Below, piece by piece: positions 31,972-33,961 of a stretch of DNA of 33,961 nt. Source of the DNA: Calocera cornea HHB12733. Taxonomy: Eukaryota; Basidiomycota; Dacrymycetes; Dacrymycetales; Dacrymycetaceae. The notes under the pieces are model-generated. The model was not told the DNA's origin. It searched no databases and saw nothing but the letters and a program-made list of their open reading frames with translations. Made by a program: the position numbers and the translations under genes. The stretch covers positions 9,910 through 43,870 of the forward strand of contig KV424073.1 in assembly GCA_001632435.1 (NCBI GenBank), written 5' to 3'. Position 1 is the stretch's first letter, and each line of letters opens with the position of its first letter.

Positions 31972-33283
31972 ATGCAATCGTCCGATACTCCTCCACTGAG
32001 CATCTCAAACAGTTCTTGGACTAAAGACGACGATACATGGCAGATCATTCCTGAAGAGGAAGAGACAGCGAACACTACACTTCCGACGCAGGAAATGGAG
32101 CGAGCTCGAAGTCACATCTACGTTCCTGTGAGACTGCGGCGATTTGCATTGTATACAAGCATGGCTGAGCTCTACCTAGACCTTACCCGTTCCATGCACG
32201 ACTTCAAGGAGGACGTGTCATCTTCTCTACTTGTTGTTCCAGCGCCTGTACATGTCAGGTAAGTCTAGAGGAGACTTCGGAGGTCGTTGTTAATATCCCG
32301 TTATTCAGACGAGACTCTCACAAAGAGCTTTCTGCACCGATACCCATCCAGCAGGGAACAGATCGCGATCATCGAGAAGATTGCTCTAGACATTGTTCAG
32401 GAGGAAGGTGAATATGAGGCACGTTGTGCACAGGAAGCGGCGGCGCCTGCGCCTGCACAGGACACGTATACCCGCCATTTGCATCGCTTACAGGCCGCGG
32501 TTCAGGTGCGTGCTATGACCTATTGAGTTCAGGAGCAATTAGCTGACCTTTTTGTAACAAGAATTCCACAACTGGCCATCCCGCGGGACATGTATCGGCC
32601 GTCGGAAGCTGGAACCGCATCCCTAGCGACGAGGTATTGGTGGACAGACGACCGCGACTCCGAATCTTCGTCCCTGTGAGACTGCGCCTCTCCAGGAATA
32701 CTATTGTGCAAGGACGGCTCATCCTTCAATAGACCTTACTCGTTCCGCCAAAGACATCCACCCGGTGTTGTCACATCCTCTTCTTGTTAATTCAGTTGCT
32801 GTACATATCGGGCGAGTGTTGAAGTCATCATGGAAATTCTCCGCGCTGATGTCTCGCATCCAGATCACGAACTTGCAAAGAGCCTTTTGCGGCAGTTTCC
32901 CACCAGTGGGGAGCAAATGGTGGTGATTGAGAAGATCGCTCACGATGTTATCGTGGAAGAAGAGGCATACGAGGACCGTTGCAAGCAGGAAGGGATTGAA
33001 CCTGAATCACCGCTGCAGTCCTACGTTCGCCATGTGTCTCACTTTCAATCCGAGCTGCAGGTGAATGGCGCTCGTCATCCTTCTCGATCCCAATCAGCTT
33101 ACAAATGTTTAGAACCATCGGATCACTACTCAAGGGTTGAGATACCATCTGCCACGCGAAGGTCGAGGCCCCACAAACAGTCGGCCGAATGGGAGTATGC
33201 ATAATGGTGGCTATCGTCTAATGCGGGACGTCCTCCGGAACTTCACAAGCGAGCGCCCCCAAGACGTGAACCATAGGAGATGA
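31972..33283 (+). CDS. Unknown protein made of two tandem copies of one module
   Basis: Seven exons: 31972-32127, 32180-32258, 32309-32505, 32562-32675, 32733-32811, 32864-33060, 33113-33283 (330 aa, all junctions in phase). Exons 2 and 5 are both 79 nt, and exons 3 and 6 both 197 nt, with the same phases. Each module has: a Trp/acidic start (T-W-Q-I-I-P-E-E-E against S-W-N-R-I-P-S-D-E) ending I-Y-V-P or I-F-V-P; a hydrophobic helix (C-H-L-L-Y-L-L-F-Q-R-L-Y-M-S against C-C-H-I-L-F-L-L-I-Q-L-L-Y-I-S); and a charged helical part containing I-E-K-I-A-x-D and Y-E-x-R-C-x-Q-E. By eye 28 of 65 aligned residues of the last part are identical. The hydrophobic helix is too short to call membrane-spanning with confidence. 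No family is recognised. The intron at 32812-32863 has a GC donor. If the last intron (33061-33112) is not spliced, the protein ends at 33204 instead. Confidence 0.6.
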
Positions 33284-33778
33284 AGGGGCCCGTGATAGCG
33301 GTCACGCCAAAGACTCTAGCTCCAACGGCTCCTACCATGTACTCATTTGTTACGACCACAATGGATGTATCTCGATTCAAGATAAGACCCACAGCAGATT
33401 ATGAACAACAGCGGAGCGGTGGACAGATTATCATGGCCATCCCGTCCAACTATCGGTTGCTCAGAGCATGATCTAACCTGCGGCCAACATCCGGGCAATA
33501 CCATGCTTGTTAGTTGAGCAAATGCGCAGTGTAAATCGGTAGGTAGCTCAGCCACTGTAAGCGTTGATTGGAAGAAGTTCTCATGCTGGTTTCTGCTGGC
33601 TAACTGAGCCGCGACTACAACACCTTGAGCTCTTCGAATGGAGACCAGCAGCTGAAAGATGGCTTGACTTAGGTAAACGATTTACAATCATATCGAGTCC
33701 CTGTACCCGTGAATTATCCAGCGAGTCGACAGCAAACAGTCGAAGCTGAAGGTCCCACCGCTGTAGAGCTTCACTACA
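33284..33778. other. Region without a supported gene
   Basis: Short ORFs only. A minus-strand frame at 33796-33581 looks weakly coding (W-D-L-Q-L-R-L-F-A-V-D-S-L) but overlaps the terminal repeat and has no family. Confidence 0.35.
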
Positions 33779-33961
33779 TGCCTCGATCAGGATCACTCAG
33801 CCGACAGCCTCGACCCGCTCGGACCTCGTGCGCTGTGAGGAGCGCATTCTCTCGCATACCCTCCCATGCCCTCGACCGGCCTGAGCGGGGTGCCTCGATC
33901 AGGATCACTCAGCCGATAGCCTCGACCCGCTCGCACCTCGTGCGCTGTGAGGAGCGCATTC
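33779..33961. repeat. Direct tandem repeat, 112-bp period, running off the window
   Basis: The 71-bp block at 33779-33849 recurs at 33891-33961 with two mismatches; the offset is 112 bp. The second copy is cut by the window end, so more copies may follow. The unit contains GCCTCGACCCGCTC, also present once at 23434-23447. Confidence 0.85.

Noticed and set aside
32128..32760. Apparent frameshift between the two modules of the duplicated protein
   Set aside because: It disappears once introns 32128-32179 and 32676-32732 are removed; both modules are then in frame with matching exon lengths.
1..33961. CRISPR array, tRNA or rRNA genes
   Set aside because: No regularly spaced short repeats, no cloverleaf-like sequence with A and B boxes, and no rRNA segment were recognised by eye.

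Overview
The window looks like scaffold sequence from a basidiomycete fungus, most likely an Agaricomycete (Polyporales-like; this is an inference). Genes carry many 46-65 nt GT-AG introns and small exons. Two families suggest the lineage: an integrase-core DDE protein with the Agaricomycete-style W-S-G-D-G-H-D-K-L block, and a fungal alpha-kinase. All exon models were spliced by eye and checked for frame closure. A run of exactly 100 N at 23595-23694 marks a scaffold gap.

Left part (1-21.5 kb) is mostly housekeeping and secreted-enzyme genes. In order: a divergent RPA1-like single-stranded DNA-binding protein (84-2635, +, 5' end uncertain); a weak, possibly decayed gene (3240-3749, +); a Ser/Pro-rich protein of unknown function (4379-5161, -); Svf1 (6169-7672, +); the mRNA export receptor Mex67 (8268-10753, +, 10 exons); a DENND6-type Rab GEF (11285-13256, +); two tandem secreted GH18 proteins (14150-15681 and 17086-18523, +); an aldo-keto reductase (18702-20338, -, 11 exons); and a CsbD/LEA-like small stress protein (20743-21446, -).

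Right part (21.5-34 kb) is accessory in character: lower coding density, the gap, an integrase-core gene on the minus strand with an in-frame stop (23950-25579), an alpha-kinase with an N-terminal CxxC zinc-ribbon-like segment (26667-29176, +), a downstream ORF that can be spliced in frame to it (29216-30133), an unknown minus-strand gene (30474-31521), and an unknown 330-aa protein built from two tandem copies of one three-exon module (31972-33283, +). The window ends in a 112-bp-period direct repeat.

No operon-like cooperation is expected or seen. The most interesting items are the exon-level internal duplication at 31972-33283, the GH18 tandem pair with divergent intron content, a possible kinase/unknown-domain fusion, and three GC-AG introns. 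No rRNA, tRNA or CRISPR was recognised.
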